A stretch of 64,000 bases of DNA from positions 4,340,001 to 4,404,000 of the forward strand of contig JAQOTA010000060.1 of the NCBI GenBank assembly GCA_029532415.1, in the 5' to 3' direction. A model generated the notes under the pieces. The model was not told the DNA's origin and made no database searches. It saw only the letters and a list, made by a program, of their open reading frames with translations. Origin of the DNA: Marasmius tenuissimus. Taxonomy: Eukaryota > Basidiomycota > Agaricomycetes > Agaricales > Marasmiaceae. This document shows, one piece after another, positions 62,281-64,000 of this stretch (within the stretch, counting starts at the first letter, position 1; each line of letters begins with the position of its first letter). A program made the translations under genes and the position numbers.

Positions 62281-63600
62281 GAAAATGTTCAGTGCATATC
62301 AAATTAAGCTACAAACCAGACTGATTTGGTTTTGTTCTTTTTAGCTGTAGAAGAGTGCTGATATTGGGTGTTGAAGGTCACGTACAACAATGAGCAGGAG
62401 AAGGAGACAGCAGGGTTGGAGGAAGGGGGTGGAGATGAAGTCAAGAAGGACAACTGTGTGTCTAGCTCAAAGGAAAAGCATGGCACTAGCTTGCACTGTT
62501 AGGGCATATCACAAATCCACTACTCACCTGTTCAGATGTGGTTTTGATGATAAGGGAATAACTGATGTGAATGCAGAGAGCAGAGGAGATGTTGTCAAAG
62601 GACAGAAGACGTTCTTTAGTCTGAGGTTTATGCCTCAGACGATCTAGCTTATATACATGGATTCTACAGGACCCCAAACACTATCTAAGACCTATGATAC
62701 CTAAGCTGACTGATGCACTCGTCAGGATGAGTCTACTATGAGTCGCGATGGTGCAATCAAGGTGTAAGTATGAGTCGAGTGAGTCGTAAGAGTCAACTCG
62801 AGTGTTCGAGCTGTCCACACAGCACATGACTCGCCGTAGTCATGGTGTGGCAGATCTAGACCTATGCGTATCCCCTTTAGTTACAGATCTATCTAGATGA
62901 GTCCAGACCAAATCTATAGAACAAGAGATCAGATATCTACTGATAAGATGTTGGATTGGATTGAATGATATGATAACCACATGGCACAGATAAGATATAG
63001 GGAGATTAGATGTAGAGAGAGAAAATCTGTGACAGGGCAGGAATGACATGCCAGATCAGATGTCTGCATCTGAATCAGATGCTGCTGCTGAGCTTGGAGC
63101 ACCCTGCCACAAACTTGCAATTCAGCCCGCAAGGCTCATGTCGCTCAATCCTCTCCTTCAATGGCTACTCCCTCTTAGCCTGCTGCTGGCTTGCCCAAGC
63201 CAGTTTAGCAGCTTATTCCATTCCACCACCACCTGCCTCTCCAAAGCATACAACTGCAGTCCCTTCTCCAAGGTCACATTTGCCTGTGAATGTAATAGAT
63301 GGGTTCCTGTGAATGTAATAGATGGGTTCGTGCTCCCTTCCCCATGACCAGTAGCCCGGTTCCTGCTTGGGCTGTTCTTTCTACACTCCTGCCTGCTTGT
63401 ATTCACAGCCCATCAGTTGATGACAATCCTTGAGGGTCAACACCCTCACCCATGTCTGCCCTCCCCCCATCACCATTGCCAAAATCTCCTTGCACTTTGG
63501 TTGGTATGAAAAGGGAAGCCTTTGGCCAATTCGTCTAAGCCCTGGGTGAAAAAGTGAAAGAGGGTCAATGAGGAGACAAAGGATGCTGTGTCTAAAAAGG
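62281..63600. other. Decayed interval with simple repeats
   Basis: GAGTC-rich stretch at 62700-62840. A 23-bp tandem duplication (CCTGTGAATGTAATAGATGG) lies at 63283-63328. A plus frame at 63048-63347 has a hydrophobic run LLQWLLPLSLLLACP but no support. This may be the degraded middle of the flanking gene remnant. Confidence 0.35.
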
Positions 63601-64000
63601 CCAGGTTGAGCATAGCTCACAGGCAAGCAAGGTTCTTCCACTGGTAGTGCCTGGTGCTCCTGAATCCCATGCAAAGGATTTCTATGCAGACCAGGCTCTT
63701 GTGCTTTTCCACAACAAAGAGGTGAAGAAGCTGCAGAATTGGGTGTCACTTGTGAACCTCTGGTTGAGGCTGGAGAAGACAGAAAAATACACTGGGGGTA
63801 AGCTGAGAACATGGGGCCGTCCCGATTGGTGCAGTGACTGGGCCCGGCAACGCCACAATTCAACGTACATGCCAGATGGGCCTGACATCTTCAAGTTATT
63901 GGATCAGTTCTGAGCATAGTGGGAGGTATTGCAGCCAGAATGGTGGGAATTCAGGAGAAATGGCCATTCCAAGGACAGTTACAATGACGTTGGTTCATGA
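63601..64000 (+). pseudogene. Same family, C-terminal part, running off the window
   Basis: Reads VPGAPESHAKDFYADQALVL, LQNWVSLVNLWLRLEKTEKY and GRPDWCSDWARQRHNST, then LLDQF, TGA, A, TAG, WEVLQPEWWEFRRNG, and a terminal TGA at 63998-64000. The two stops sit where Trp codons would be expected (G-to-A changes). The motif order LVxxWWxLE ... GRPxxxxxW ... LQPEW is the one I recall from the C-terminus of that repeated family. Confidence 0.6.

Noticed and set aside
63381..63863. 160-codon minus-strand ORF
   Set aside because: Antisense to the plus-strand C-terminal remnant with LVNLWLRLE and GRPDWCSDW, which has the more protein-like frame.

Overview
The window looks like a chromosomal segment of a filamentous basidiomycete (Agaricomycetes-type) fungus. 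The evidence is dense short spliceosomal introns (about 45-100 bp, GTRNGT...YAG), lineage-specific multi-pass membrane protein paralogs of a kind common in mushrooms and their relatives, and heavy Ty1/copia retrotransposon content. There are no rRNA genes, CRISPR arrays or bacterial operons, and I found no tRNA gene. Species-level identity cannot be read from the sequence.

Layout. 1-0.3 kb: end of a minus-strand gene with 12-residue acidic repeats. 1.0-11.06 kb: a lysine-rich hypothetical gene, probably split by an 8.66-kb copia element (element 1) with identical-looking 519-bp LTRs and a TAACG target duplication. 11.9-13.5 kb: paralog A of a seven-TM-like family (frameshifted). 15.3-21.8 kb: paralog B, decayed, with its first exon cut by copia element 2 (16685-21771, TSD GATCT). 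21.8-26.0 kb: gene-poor DNA plus a convergent pair of small genes near 25 kb. 26.0-34.1 kb: a nested transposon graveyard made of copia element 3, an 875-bp solo LTR inside it, a 456-bp solo LTR of the element 1 family also inside it, and a fragment of a related element 4. 35-38 kb: small hypothetical genes, then intact paralog C. 38.4-39.5 kb: a CACTG-ended element with 50-bp TIRs. 40-43.7 kb: small exons and a 189-bp inverted duplication. 43.9-45.5, 49.2-50.8 and 56.8-58.4 kb: paralogs D, E and F, separated by duplicated intergenic sequence and two MITEs (54.5 and 56.2 kb). 59.5-60.0 kb: a clean two-exon gene. 60.2-64 kb: remnants of a repeated basidiomycete gene family.

How it fits together. 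Six same-strand copies of one multi-exon membrane-protein gene (A-F) share exon order and conserved blocks and appear to have spread by tandem duplication that carried upstream DNA along. Transposons have since broken into the array. The youngest LTR elements (1 and 2) both lack essential pol parts, RNase H in one and the integrase core in the other, yet have nearly identical LTRs. Elements 2 and 3 even share three in-frame pol stop codons. This suggests that defective copies are being mobilised in trans. Element 1 also carries about 800 residues of unexplained protein between Gag and protease.

Exon models were worked out by eye from splice signals, phase and paralog comparison. No alignment, database search or expression evidence was available.
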